This document shows positions 26,779-35,595 of a DNA stretch of 64,000 nt, one piece after another (the first letter of the stretch is position 1; each line of letters opens with the position of its first letter). Source of the stretch: Enterococcus sp. 9E7_DIV0242 (lineage in GTDB: Bacteria > Bacillota > Bacilli > Lactobacillales > Enterococcaceae); the NCBI RefSeq assembly GCF_002140975.2, contig NZ_CP147247.1:2915001-2979000 (forward strand), read 5' to 3'. The notes beneath the pieces are model-generated. The model was not told the origin of the DNA, did not search any database, and saw only the letters and a program-made list of their open reading frames with translations. A program made the position numbers and the translations under genes.

Positions 26779-29256
26779 TTACACCTCGATTTCTTCCATC
26801 GGAGGTCGTGTATCAAAGGCATTGAATAAATCATCAAACCAATAATAGACGTAGATTACACCAACATTTCCATAAATGTCGGCAAAAAGGCATTCTCCAT
26901 TTTGAAGCCCCATGATACGAGAAACGTTATCCTCAGTTGCTTCGAGATTGCAGAATGCAAGAGCTTTTTCAATTTCATCGCGATCGTTTGAGCGAAAAAT
27001 GAATTTCATACCAATATTATTTTTCATTTTTTCATCGCCCAAATCATCAGTATTTTGAGTTGAGAAGTCGATACCCGCATTCATGGAACGACCCGCACGT
27101 ACGAGCTTATTCCCAAGGATTTTACCTTGTGCTACATTGAGCCACGCCCAACTTTCATCAAGTCCGATGGATTTAAACACCGAACGATTCAGCTTGATAA
27201 AATCAAGTGAATAAGTAGCAAGAATCATCATAATAGATACGCTTAGAATTTCGCTTGTGTTGTAATCATCGGGATCGGTGTCAGAATCAGGCAACGTTAA
27301 ATCTTGTACTAAGGCAATATTTAATGCTGCTGACATATCAAGCCCTTTTTCTCTTTGACCGTCTCCAAACAACAGACCCGCAACTGACAGCTTTTTGAAA
27401 CTTTCTATATGATTCGCTAACTTATCCGCAACACTATTTTTTTGCTCTCTCAGTTCATCAATAACAAAAAGCAAGCCTTTATGTTCTGTTCGTGCTGCTA
27501 CATTTTCAACAGCTTGTTGAAGACACGGGAAACGTTCTTCATCACGTACGCTAACACCCGTAATGTATGTGAGTACATCAAGAGCCAAGGCTTCTTGATC
27601 CTTTTCACTTTCCATAATTAAGAACGGATCAAGCAAACCGATATTTTCGGAATCATTTGTGATATTAACCACTTTTAAATAATTAGAGAAGTAAGGGAGA
27701 TTGTCTTTCCAGTTTGTACGTTCGCCTTTAGGATCAATCATAAAGGCCAAAGCTCCAAAAAGAACAGACCAGAACTCAATAAGATTTTCTGTTAATGATT
27801 TTCCGCCACCTAAGCTTCCCAGTAAGCTTTTAGCAAGAGCGTTCGTATTACTTCCGTCTACTCCTTGAGCTGCAAGCCAAGGTTGTATATAGACCGTTTT
27901 TCCTGTATCAACATTAAAGCCTAACGGAATACCTTCCGTTTCTCCAAGTTGTTGAGTAGCACCAAACCCAATCGAAGCGAGAAAATCAGCTTCTACATAT
28001 TGAACATAGTCATTTATTGTACGTTTCCCACTTGGGAAACATTCGTAATGTAGTAGCAATTGATCGAACATGGACGACTCAAGTTTCATCTTGTAATCAT
28101 CATAGAAGCTTTTCACATCGCTTTCCCGCTTCTCAAGTTCATCCTCGCTATCAGCCGACACGCGAACCACAAGAGACATTTTATAAATGTCGTCTTTGGT
28201 GTCCTCTAGCTCAGCTTCTAGGTCACTTGCCATTTGTCGAGCTTCAAAAATGTTGCTCGTTACATCATGTCCAGATTCAAGCCCACTTTCATCAATATCT
28301 TTTAAATCCATTTTCTTTGCTCGGATTTTCGAAAGAGCAGCTTTATTTTCGAGAACTTCAATATCTATCGACGTGTCAACAGGAAAGTCAAACGTTGATT
28401 GTCCATAGTATAGAAATTCAGAACCAAACGGAAAATACGTATCGCCTGTCACATGAGACAAAGCCAGATAGGAGACATATTGCTTTTTGTTATCCTGTTG
28501 GATTTCAAGTCGATTTCCAGATTCTTCAATCAACGAAGAAGCAAGCTTCAACGTATCATAGCGAAGAACATAGGTGTCTTTTTCATCTTTAAATGATTGA
28601 TTAAAGTAATCTGTTTCTTGTATAGATTGATTCTTTTTTCCATTTAAGTGTTCAACGATATACGCGATATCACTTGGTTCTGTCTGCCTTATTCGAAAAT
28701 GCCGAGCAATTCTATTGTGCAGCAAGCTTTCTAATCGTTGATATCGTTCAATCTCTTTGTTTGGAATTTTTTCATAATCTCCAAACAAAACCGCGCGGGA
28801 TTGACTCGTAAATTTTTGAACACCCGTTACAATATCATCTAAGAAACGACCTTTCTTTTGTTCATCATCAAGAGACAACTGGAAACCAAGAAAAAAGCGA
28901 GTAGACAGTTCATACTCGCCTTTCATTTCTTCTAAAATTTCTTTTACACCGTCGAGGTGCTGAAACGCTAGTTCTTTCAGTCCGTCCTTACTCTTTACAA
29001 GCTTTTTCGAGCGTTCTATCGTGCTATCAATTCGATCCTCAGATGAACAGATATACAAGCGGAAATGTTTACTCTTCGCTTGTCTAAACAGCCGTAAGAG
29101 GTTATTTCTAATCTGAAAAGCTTTGTCTTGACCCACAAAACCATAGCTATAAGGAGAAAGTTCATAATAAGCATAGACAGTGCCATCATGATTAAATACT
29201 AGATTACTTTCTAGATATTTAAGTGGAAATTTAGGCAATGTATCAATGTTCAGCAT
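26779..29256 (-). CDS. VirB4-type conjugation ATPase (Orf16-like)
   Basis: An 825-residue AAA+ ATPase. Walker A (LGSLGGGKSLT, near residue 481), Walker B (LLFVIDE, near 597), and the late DLGDEKMKNNIGMKF segment fit TcpF/Orf16 and other VirB4-family proteins that power Gram-positive conjugation channels. The N-terminal part (about 1-420) is the family-specific domain. The gene overlaps the TcpE-like gene by 14 bp, with AGGAAGG inside the upstream gene as ribosome site. It is cytoplasmic and membrane-associated. Confidence 0.9.
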   Translation of the reverse strand: MLNIDTLPKFPLKYLESNLVFNHDGTVYAYYELSPYSYGFVGQDKAFQIRNNLLRLFRQAKSKHFRLYICSSEDRIDSTIERSKKLVKSKDGLKELAFQHLDGVKEILEEMKGEYELSTRFFLGFQLSLDDEQKKGRFLDDIVTGVQKFTSQSRAVLFGDYEKIPNKEIERYQRLESLLHNRIARHFRIRQTEPSDIAYIVEHLNGKKNQSIQETDYFNQSFKDEKDTYVLRYDTLKLASSLIEESGNRLEIQQDNKKQYVSYLALSHVTGDTYFPFGSEFLYYGQSTFDFPVDTSIDIEVLENKAALSKIRAKKMDLKDIDESGLESGHDVTSNIFEARQMASDLEAELEDTKDDIYKMSLVVRVSADSEDELEKRESDVKSFYDDYKMKLESSMFDQLLLHYECFPSGKRTINDYVQYVEADFLASIGFGATQQLGETEGIPLGFNVDTGKTVYIQPWLAAQGVDGSNTNALAKSLLGSLGGGKSLTENLIEFWSVLFGALAFMIDPKGERTNWKDNLPYFSNYLKVVNITNDSENIGLLDPFLIMESEKDQEALALDVLTYITGVSVRDEERFPCLQQAVENVAARTEHKGLLFVIDELREQKNSVADKLANHIESFKKLSVAGLLFGDGQREKGLDMSAALNIALVQDLTLPDSDTDPDDYNTSEILSVSIMMILATYSLDFIKLNRSVFKSIGLDESWAWLNVAQGKILGNKLVRAGRSMNAGIDFSTQNTDDLGDEKMKNNIGMKFIFRSNDRDEIEKALAFCNLEATEDNVSRIMGLQNGECLFADIYGNVGVIYVYYWFDDLFNAFDTRPPMEEIEV

Positions 29257-29644
29257 ATTCGATAACCTTCCTTTCTCTAATCAGTACCTCATGTTCAAAC
29301 GCCTGATAATCATTTCTCGTTTTTTTCCGTCCTAAACGTGTAACTTTAGAACGAAAAAGATAGAGAAGGGCAGAGAGCAAATAATTGTAAGGCTTCTTTC
29401 CTTGAAACGTTTTTTTATTCATGATAAAGGCAATCAGAAATGGAATGCCTAAGTGATTAAGGGACGCACTAGAAAATGAAAAAGGGAAGATACCTTTCAT
29501 TTTGAACGAAAGAAAAAGCCCTATGACAAACCAGATAAGAAAGGTCTGGGACATAGGACGCGGTAGAGATATTTCGTCGGTAATCTTATAGAATACTCGT
29601 TCAATTTTCCAAATTTTTGACCAGTTTTTAACCTGATTTTGCAT
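29243..29644 (-). CDS. TcpE family conjugal transfer membrane protein (Orf17-like)
   Basis: A 133-residue protein with a basic start, two membrane helices (about 36-50 and 63-77) and the C-terminal GKKPYNYLLSALLYLFRSK motif of TcpE/Orf17. TcpE helps localise TcpC in clostridial pCW3. It starts 1 bp after the TcpD-like gene and overlaps the ATPase gene, so it is translationally coupled on both sides. Confidence 0.82.
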   Translation of the reverse strand: MQNQVKNWSKIWKIERVFYKITDEISLPRPMSQTFLIWFVIGLFLSFKMKGIFPFSFSSASLNHLGIPFLIAFIMNKKTFQGKKPYNYLLSALLYLFRSKVTRLGRKKTRNDYQAFEHEVLIRERKVIEYAEH

Positions 29645-29645
29645 A

Positions 29646-29864
29646 TTAACGCCCCCATGTGGTCATACGATCCAAAAGCCATTGGAACACGCCAGCAGTA
29701 TCGCCGACGAACCAAACAGCCAAAGCGATCGCACCCACTATAGGTACGGCTTTACTAACTTTCCGCTCATATGCTAAATAAGCAGCAGCAACTAAAATCG
29801 CAAGCATGACAAGATATTTTGCATCGCCGACAAAGTCGTTAAATACATTTTGAAACAAGTTCAT
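29646..29864 (-). CDS. TcpD family small membrane protein
   Basis: A 72-residue protein with two membrane helices (LVMLAILVAAAYLAYE and VGAIALAVWFVGD) matching small TcpD/Orf19-region proteins. ATG 29864 has AAGGAG at 8 bp; the in-frame GTG at 29873 lies next to that site and overlaps the end of the upstream gene, and is less likely. It sits directly before the TcpE-like gene. Confidence 0.7.
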   Translation of the reverse strand: MNLFQNVFNDFVGDAKYLVMLAILVAAAYLAYERKVSKAVPIVGAIALAVWFVGDTAGVFQWLLDRMTTWGR

Positions 29865-29869
29865 ACGTT

Positions 29870-30161
29870 TCACTCCTTAAGTAAGTTTTTCCAAAAAGCT
29901 ATATGACTGGACGCTTTACCGAACGCCGTTGTCACATGTACGTTGTCACAATACACTTTATAACCATAGGACACCCCCGTTTCTTTGTTAAATTTCATAG
30001 AGTAAAAACTATACTGATATTCTCCAGATTTTTCGTTGTAGACCCCCTCAATGACTAAAGAGGTTCTAGGGAGGAATATCAGTGACAAACAATTGATATT
30101 TGCCATTGGACATAACAACAAAGCCCAATGACTTCATGCGATCAGCAAATGTGATAAACAT
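29870..30161 (-). pseudogene. ICE orphan protein read in two frames (frameshift or programmed +1 shift)
   Basis: A frame starting at ATG 30161 (AGGAG upstream) reads MFITFADRMKSLGFVVMSNG and reaches TAG (30068-30066) right after a CCC codon. In the +1 frame the protein continues without interruption as RTSLVIEGVYNEKSGEYQY to the stop at 29870, about 96 residues in total. The junction is CCT-CCC-TAG-A. It may be a decayed gene, a sequencing error, or a genuine +1 frameshift at a proline codon before a stop. The family is not recognised. The downstream stop overlaps the next ribosome site (AAGGAGTGA), as does the upstream gene's stop. Confidence 0.6.
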
Positions 30162-30166
30162 TTTAT

Positions 30167-30487
30167 TCACTCCTTTTCGATATATTTATCATTGATCCAT
30201 TCATCGCCAATTGACGTATTATCATATGTTTGACGATCAACGGAAATCCATTTTGTTCCTTGTTCGCCTGTTGTCCGTTCGCCCTCGATCTGTAATTTAT
30301 ATGATTCTGGATGATGATTTGTTTGAGGGTACATAAAATCGCCTATAATCACTATATCCGTCGTCGAATATGCGTCTTTATAGCTCTTATCAACTACAAC
30401 CCCTGATAACAAGTCCTCACTCATAGAATAAAAGTAACCAAAGAAGCATACCGCGATCAAACCGACAGCAATTAGAAAGTCTCTCAT
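30167..30487 (-). CDS. ICE-encoded small membrane-anchored protein
   Basis: A 106-residue protein with one N-terminal membrane helix (about 4-22) and an extracytoplasmic part (LLSGVVVDKSYKDAYSTTD) resembling small OB- or SH3-like folds found in conjugation operons. The family is not recognised. The stop TGA lies in the ribosome site of the next gene. RBS GGAGG precedes the ATG. Confidence 0.6.
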   Translation of the reverse strand: MRDFLIAVGLIAVCFFGYFYSMSEDLLSGVVVDKSYKDAYSTTDIVIIGDFMYPQTNHHPESYKLQIEGERTTGEQGTKWISVDRQTYDNTSIGDEWINDKYIEKE

Positions 30488-30502
30488 TTTCTATTCCTCC
30501 AT

Positions 30503-31168
30503 CTAATTAAATTTAAAATGCGTCTTTACTGTTCCAGTTGGCACAACAAACGTACAACGTCGCTCTTTGGTAGACAGAACAAGGTCAAAAAAAGAAGAAC
30601 TGGTAAAAACAGACTCAAAACGTTCGTCCTCATAACCATAGACTTCAAGAATCAAACTTGGAGTCGAATCATCATTCTCCTTTAAAAATATTTCATCTTT
30701 GGAAAAACTCCATTCGTCAGATAAAGAACGCATTTGATAACCGTAGTCCGTTTTAACAACATATTGATAATCAATAGAATTAGAAGAAGAAACTTGATAC
30801 AGAAAGAAAGAGCCGGAATGTTCAATATCCTGTTTTCCCTCAGTGTCTAAAGAAACTAGCTGTTCCTTTGATTCCTCTTTCCAGACAAGTGGAACATTTG
30901 CTTTATAGTCCCTATAAATAACCCCTTTTTCACTTCTGCTTAACACGAACGAAAAAATGGTAAAAACAATAGCAAAAACAAAAAACAAAGATACAGCATT
31001 CTCAAAAAAAGAGTTAAAACTGTACTCTCTTTTACTGCTATACATAAAGATAGCCATAGTAATCAAGCAAACAAAAAGGATAATAACGGTAAGTGACAAA
31101 TGATCAAAAAAAACAGCCCCAAAAGAAGCCGCGTCCATTTCTGACTGATAATTTTCATAGGTATACAT
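30503..31168 (-). CDS. ICE-encoded membrane protein of unknown function
   Basis: A 221-residue protein with two membrane helices (about 26-47 and 60-85) and an extracytoplasmic C-terminal domain of about 130 residues. AAGGAGG before ATG 31168 rules out the longer frame to 31219. It begins the part of the transfer operon left of the IS21 copy. I do not recognise a family. Confidence 0.65.
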   Translation of the reverse strand: MYTYENYQSEMDAASFGAVFFDHLSLTVIILFVCLITMAIFMYSSKREYSFNSFFENAVSLFFVFAIVFTIFSFVLSRSEKGVIYRDYKANVPLVWKEESKEQLVSLDTEGKQDIEHSGSFFLYQVSSSNSIDYQYVVKTDYGYQMRSLSDEWSFSKDEIFLKENDDSTPSLILEVYGYEDERFESVFTSSSFFDLVLSTKERRCTFVVPTGTVKTHFKFN

Positions 31169-31366
31169 ATATTTCCTCCTTAGTAAGTAACAAGACCGCA
31201 CCCTTTGAAAAGGGCACACCCCAAACGTTCATAAAAGACCATTAAAAACATTAAAAATTCATAGCGATTTTCCCGTTCTTCACGTGTGTTCTGTTCTGTT
31301 TAATTTCCCTCGAGGCGCTGTTATACTCAGCGTTTTTGCTTATACATCTAAAATGTTAAACGCAAC
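31169..31366. other. Leader/promoter region cut by IS21
   Basis: No gene. CGCTGTTATACTCAGCG (31315-31331) is a perfect-armed hairpin, and CCCTTTGAAAAGGG (31201-31214) another. The region is the natural upstream part of the transfer operon; IS21 has inserted at its right edge. Confidence 0.4.
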
Positions 31367-31407
31367 TGAAAAAGGGGCCACTGGATGATTCAAAAAGGGG
31401 CCAAAAA

Positions 31408-32139
31408 TTAGTTTAGCCATTTCTTTGTATCTTCTACACGAAAAGATGGACCACTGAGATCCAACACATGAGCCCGATGGGCCAAACGGTCCACCATTGC
31501 TGCTGTAAGCATTGGATCTTTAAAGGTTTCTTCCCAGCGATCGAAGGACAGGTTCGTCGTGATGATCATCGAGCCGGCAGTCGTTCGATTCGAGAGAAGA
31601 TTAAAGAGAATCTCGCTTCCTATTTGATCAAATGACACATAACCTAATTCATCTAGAATAACTAAGTCGTATTTGCCAAACCGGCGCTTATAAAAATTCA
31701 ACTGGTTCGCACTCATGGATTCTTTTAGTTCGATGACCAAGTTAGGGATATTCGTAAAGAGGACACTTTTTCCGGAAAGACAGGCTTCCATTCCGAGAAC
31801 AGTTGCTAAATGGGTTTTCCCAACGCCAGGATTGCCCATTAAAATAAGATTCTCTTTTTGATCGATGAATCGTAATGTTTTCAACTCTTTGATTTGTTTC
31901 TTCATTTTCACTTCTAAATGACTGTCCATGTAGTCATCGAACGTCACTTTACTTGGCAATTTTGATTGACGAATCAGTGTTTGAATCCGATTGTTTTGCC
32001 GCTGTTCAATCTCTAACGTAAGCAGCTGTGTAAGAAACTCCTCAAAATTTTGATCCAGGTCGATCGCTTGCTGGAGTAAAGTGGAATAGTTTTTCTTCAG
32101 ATAAGGTAATTTTAATTGCTTGGCATATGCTTCGATCAT
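31408..32139 (-). CDS. istB: IS21-family helper ATPase IstB
   Basis: A 243-residue AAA+ ATPase with Walker A GNPGVGKTHLA near residue 105, Walker B LVILDELGY and sensor ITTNLSFDRW. IstB loads and regulates the IstA transposase at target DNA. It overlaps the istA stop by 4 bp. The length is normal. Confidence 0.95.
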   Translation of the reverse strand: MIEAYAKQLKLPYLKKNYSTLLQQAIDLDQNFEEFLTQLLTLEIEQRQNNRIQTLIRQSKLPSKVTFDDYMDSHLEVKMKKQIKELKTLRFIDQKENLILMGNPGVGKTHLATVLGMEACLSGKSVLFTNIPNLVIELKESMSANQLNFYKRRFGKYDLVILDELGYVSFDQIGSEILFNLLSNRTTAGSMIITTNLSFDRWEETFKDPMLTAAMVDRLAHRAHVLDLSGPSFRVEDTKKWLN

Positions 32140-33590
32140 TTATTGGCCGCCTTTCTCACTTGGTGGATCAGATTATATTCCTGCAGTTGGTTTCTCGCTT
32201 CATTTACCGCTCGACTAGGTGGTGTTTTAGAGACCTTATGGTCTTTCAACGCTTCTTCTTCTAACTGGATGATCAATTGATCCAAAGAGATACTTAAATG
32301 ATTTTCAATAAATTGAAGAAATCTACGCGGGGTCTTTTGATAATACTGAAGAAAACAATGCCGCAACTTAGGTGTCTTCTTCAAAACAAGCGAGTGTTCC
32401 AATGACTTAGGCTTCCGTAAAAAAGTCGTTAAATAATGACGAATATCGATCGAGTATTGCTTTTCTCCCTTCTGAATAAGGTGTGTCGCGATAATCTGGC
32501 TGGAACCGACAATTTTCAGTTCATTGAGATAACGTTTCACGATGACTTTCTGACCAACCAGATAATCTGGAACGGAATAGTAGTTGCCATTCACATGGAC
32601 AAAACTATATTTATCTACGGTTTGCTTTGTAGTGATACCGTAGTCATAAAATCCTCGGAGCGGCTGTAATTGTGCCTGTTCCACAGCGATCGTCGAGTCT
32701 AAGTTTAATTCAAGTATAGCTTGATCTAAATGTTTTTGGGCATGTCCAATCGATTCAAACTCATACTGTTTTGTGAACGCTTTTCGGCGTAAAACCTGCA
32801 CACTTTTCTCTACGTGTCCCTTTTCATGGCCGCTGAAGGGATTGGTCACCACTGGCTCAAAGCGATAATAAAGAGCCATTTTCACTAACTCGTCATTGAG
32901 TTCCTTCTCATGTCGGCCGACAAAGCGTTTCACTACGTTTCGCATATTGTCATAAACAACCGTAGAGTAAACACCCTGAAGCTGTTCAAAGAAACAAATA
33001 TGGGCATCCAAGAAAACCTGTTGGTTGGCAGATTCATAGAGCTTTCCCCAGCGGTAACCAGAAGCTGGGCAAGAGAATACCGCGATCGTCAATGTTCTCT
33101 TTTGTTGGTTGATCAGACATTTTACTTCACCAAAATCAAACTCGGTTCGATAACCCAATGGGTAAAGCTGCTTGATATACGCCTCTTTTTTTGCTTGAAG
33201 TTTTTCTCGAATATATGGACGTAATGTACTCTGTCCAATATCAAACCCTTCTGATACCAACATTTCGTGAATCGCTACAGTGGTCAATCGTTGTTTATGA
33301 GGACCAAGCTGTTTGGCTTTTAATTGATCAAATGCGAGAATTTCTTCGACCCGTTGGTCGATTTCAGGTGTATATTTTCTAGGTTGCCTATTCTCTGTTT
33401 GATAAGTTGGTGGAGCCGTTAACTGCTCTTTTTTTATCGGATTGGCAGGATCTTGTTCCAATGATCGTTGTGCTGCTTGATACTGCCGCCAGTAACGACC
33501 AACAGTTTTTCGATTGAGACCCAGTTCTTTCGCAACAGAACGTTGAGAACGGCCACCTTCCAGCAGACGAATGATTGTTAATTTATCCAT
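32136..33590 (-). CDS. istA: IS21-family transposase IstA
   Basis: A 484-residue DDE transposase with an N-terminal helix-turn-helix (RSQRSVAKELGLNRKTVGRYW), an rve integrase core (EFDFGEVK, VYDNMRNVV, ENPFSGHEKGHVEKSV-like segment NPFSGHEKGHVEKSV) and a C-terminal beta-barrel. Both proteins look complete, so the IS is probably active. ATG 33590 has GGAG at about 11 bp; the in-frame GTG at 33602 abuts the ribosome site. Confidence 0.95.
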   Translation of the reverse strand: MDKLTIIRLLEGGRSQRSVAKELGLNRKTVGRYWRQYQAAQRSLEQDPANPIKKEQLTAPPTYQTENRQPRKYTPEIDQRVEEILAFDQLKAKQLGPHKQRLTTVAIHEMLVSEGFDIGQSTLRPYIREKLQAKKEAYIKQLYPLGYRTEFDFGEVKCLINQQKRTLTIAVFSCPASGYRWGKLYESANQQVFLDAHICFFEQLQGVYSTVVYDNMRNVVKRFVGRHEKELNDELVKMALYYRFEPVVTNPFSGHEKGHVEKSVQVLRRKAFTKQYEFESIGHAQKHLDQAILELNLDSTIAVEQAQLQPLRGFYDYGITTKQTVDKYSFVHVNGNYYSVPDYLVGQKVIVKRYLNELKIVGSSQIIATHLIQKGEKQYSIDIRHYLTTFLRKPKSLEHSLVLKKTPKLRHCFLQYYQKTPRRFLQFIENHLSISLDQLIIQLEEEALKDHKVSKTPPSRAVNEARNQLQEYNLIHQVRKAANK

Positions 33591-33718
33591 AAAAGTTATC
33601 ACTCCAAGACCTCCAATAAGTAAATTGATTCTTTACTTATTGTGAGTTAGTAGTGGTCCCTTTTTCAACCATCGTTTCTATGAAAAGTGGCCCCTTTTTA
33701 AACTAGCATAAACATAAA

Positions 33719-33807
33719 ATGCTGAAAAAGAAAGGGGCGTAAAAAAATATTTATGGGCAATTTTCAATATAAATATTTTTTTACTACAGCATTCCCTTTC
33801 TTTTTCA
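33719..33807. repeat. Large inverted-repeat cluster (candidate replication/transfer origin)
   Basis: TGAAAAAGAAAGGG (33723-33736) pairs with CCCTTTCTTTTTCA (33794-33807), and inside it GTAAAAAAATATTTAT (33739-33754) pairs perfectly with ATAAATATTTTTTTAC (33769-33784). ATGCTG (33719-33724) can also pair with CAGCAT (33787-33792). The whole could form a long cruciform or single-strand hairpin. It lies beyond the relaxase-proximal genes, next to IS21. A role as single-strand origin or oriT is an inference. Confidence 0.55.
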
Positions 33808-33998
33808 TCATTCCAGATGTGAGACATAAGCACGCCGAGGATAACAGCCGAGAGAAATGAAACATAACCAGTTCAAACACAAAGCAAAGAGTAAGAACGT
33901 GAAAATTGAATTTTTTTAAAGATTTTCACCGAAAAAAAACGCCATGAAAAATGAATTGGTAAAAACAAAAAATTAAAAAAAGAAAAGGAATGGTAATC

Positions 33999-34697
33999 AT
34001 GACAACAAGACTAGAGCAAGCACAAACAAAATTGGAGCGTATCAAAGCAGAACAGACGGAAGTCGGAAAGCAAATCCGCGAAGAAAGTGCAATGATACCG
34101 TTGGGACAACCGAACATCATAGGACGACGAGACATTTACAAAGATATCAACCGCAAGCACGCTAAATCGTTCCGTTTACTAGAAGAACAGGAAAAACAAG
34201 AACGTCGAATCGAAATGCTTGAAAAGGTCGAAGACTTTAAACAAGAAAACGAGCTGTTAAAAGATGTTCACGTCGTTGGTCGTTCTGGTTATGCAAATGT
34301 TGGAGCGAGAACCAGCGTAAATAATTTAGACTATTTCAGAAATAAGCTTGCCGAAATGGAACAGGCAAACGAAGAAGCGAAAGCCTATAATAAGACAAAG
34401 CCAGCGTATAAAAAGAAGACGCTAGGCGCTGAGATTACAAAGCTAAAACGGAAGATCGCCAACCTTGAAGAAATGCAAGAGAAAGACGCGACCAAGACCG
34501 TAAGCACCAAGACACAAGCCCTAATTGATAACGAAGCCGTCAAGCAATGGAACAAGAAACCTATCTATTATTTTGTAAAAGGATTGAGAAAGGTTGCTTT
34601 AGAGATTGACGAAAATGGCGAGTTCTTCATTTCCTCAAGATACCCAGCATGGAGCGAAGAAGATGAAAAATTTGTTGCTGAACTACTAGCCAATTGA
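33999..34697 (+). CDS. ICE-encoded coiled-coil protein of unknown function
   Basis: A 232-residue soluble, highly charged protein with coiled-coil segments (about 1-35, 55-85 and 110-165) and a C-terminal domain ending FISSRYPAWSEEDEKFVAELLA. It is the only plus-strand gene in the middle of the ICE. ATG 33999 is favoured since ATG 33990 abuts the AAGGA ribosome site. Not recognised; a DNA-associated or mobilisation accessory role is possible only by context. Confidence 0.6.
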   Translation: MTTRLEQAQTKLERIKAEQTEVGKQIREESAMIPLGQPNIIGRRDIYKDINRKHAKSFRLLEEQEKQERRIEMLEKVEDFKQENELLKDVHVVGRSGYANVGARTSVNNLDYFRNKLAEMEQANEEAKAYNKTKPAYKKKTLGAEITKLKRKIANLEEMQEKDATKTVSTKTQALIDNEAVKQWNKKPIYYFVKGLRKVALEIDENGEFFISSRYPAWSEEDEKFVAELLAN

Positions 34698-34703
34698 ATA
34701 AAC

Positions 34704-34750
34704 TAAAAAAGCTATATCGCTGTTAACCCTGTACAGTGATATAGCTTTTC
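34704..34750. terminator. Bidirectional terminator between convergent ICE genes
   Basis: AAAAGCTATATC (from 34707) pairs with GATATAGCTTTT (to 34749), flanked by A- and T-runs. The DUF3850 gene on the minus strand ends within the stem. Confidence 0.8.
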
Positions 34751-35005
34751 AAATCCGAAAACAATGTTATTGTGCTTTTGTTCAAAATCGCAAATATAAA
34801 TCACTTCAACGATGATAGATTCTCCAGAATATTCTTTTGTTTCCCTGTTATATTCTTCAAGAATCACGATATCGCCTTTGCAAAAATCACGATCATTCGA
34901 ACGGATTTCAAACTTTTTTACACCTCTTCTTGCATCTTTGAACCATTCAGGATCAGTTTTTAATTGATGAACACGTCTTTCGCCTAATTTTTTAGTCAAG
35001 CTCAT
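34712..35005 (-). CDS. DUF3850 (ASCH-like) protein
   Basis: A 97-residue protein whose core HQLKTDPEWFKDARRGVKKFEIRSNDRDF and GDIVILEEYN is characteristic of DUF3850, an ASCH/PUA-related fold predicted to bind RNA or modified nucleotides. Such genes are common on phages, plasmids and ICEs. It overlaps the upstream gene's stop (ATGA), forming a small operon downstream of the relaxase. Function remains unknown. Confidence 0.75.
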   Translation of the reverse strand: MSLTKKLGERRVHQLKTDPEWFKDARRGVKKFEIRSNDRDFCKGDIVILEEYNRETKEYSGESIIVEVIYICDFEQKHNNIVFGFEKLYHCTGLTAI

Positions 35006-35403
35006 AACTCTTCATTCTCCATTCCTTTTAAATTCTCGTGCGCGTCCGTCAGGACACTGAATAATAGTTGTGTAACTTCGTAAGCAGGAAAGTCAAAACT
35101 CTCTAAAAATGGATAATAGAGGTCTACATGGCTACCAATCAGACAGTCAGCAAGTAAAAAGTATTCCTCTTCAAATTCTCGATACAGGACAAGTCGCGGC
35201 GATCCATTAATTTGTAAACATACAAAGCGACCATCTAAAACATTCGAATAGACTTCAATATAACCATTTTCGAATTGATATTGTACAGATACATTCTTTT
35301 CAGGATATTTAGTAATGTAAGTCATTACTATGTTTCTCATTGCTATAATATGCGATGAAGACATTTCTTCATCAAATGATTTTTCGAACACTTTTTCAGT
35401 CAT
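35002..35403 (-). CDS. ICE-encoded hypothetical protein
   Basis: A 133-residue acidic soluble protein starting MTEKVFEKSFDEEM. The start at 35403 lies 1 bp after the stop of a small upstream gene, so it is coupled. No membrane segment or motif is recognised. It sits between the relaxase and DUF3850 genes in one cistron chain. Confidence 0.55.
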   Translation of the reverse strand: MTEKVFEKSFDEEMSSSHIIAMRNIVMTYITKYPEKNVSVQYQFENGYIEVYSNVLDGRFVCLQINGSPRLVLYREFEEEYFLLADCLIGSHVDLYYPFLESFDFPAYEVTQLLFSVLTDAHENLKGMENEEL

Positions 35404-35404
35404 A

Positions 35405-35581
35405 TCAAACCACCCCGTTATGTTCCCAAACATACCGATCCTCTTTTTGATCTGAAAATATCGGTTTTAATTCAGGATTGATTTTCTTTAAAAAATGAAA
35501 TTCCTGTACAATAGAGAAGACTGTCATATTTAAATTTAGTCGCTCTTCTCGATCAGGAACAATAAAAAAGTTCCATTTCAT
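35405..35581 (-). CDS. Small ICE protein after the relaxase gene (58 residues)
   Basis: A complete small frame: ATG 35581 is preceded by GGAGG at 7 bp, reads MKWNFFIVPDREERLNLNMT, continues through EFHFLKKINPELKPIFSD and stops at TGA 35407-35405. The gene chain on either side has no other candidate here. The family is not recognised. Confidence 0.6.
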   Translation of the reverse strand: MKWNFFIVPDREERLNLNMTVFSIVQEFHFLKKINPELKPIFSDQKEDRYVWEHNGVV

Positions 35582-35595
35582 TCGTTGACCTCCTT

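Larger units (their letters stand above)
31367..33701 (-). mobile_element. IS21-family insertion sequence
   Basis: Contains overlapping istA and istB on the minus strand. The ends show multiple copies of AAAAAGGGGCCA: at 31369 and 31391 on the left and, inverted, at 33651-33665 (one mismatch) and 33687-33699 on the right, typical of IS21. A perfect inverted repeat (CAATAAGTAAA / TTTACTTATTG, 33614-33642) lies upstream of istA. Exact ends and target duplication could not be fixed, so the boundaries are good to about 10 bp. Confidence 0.87.
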
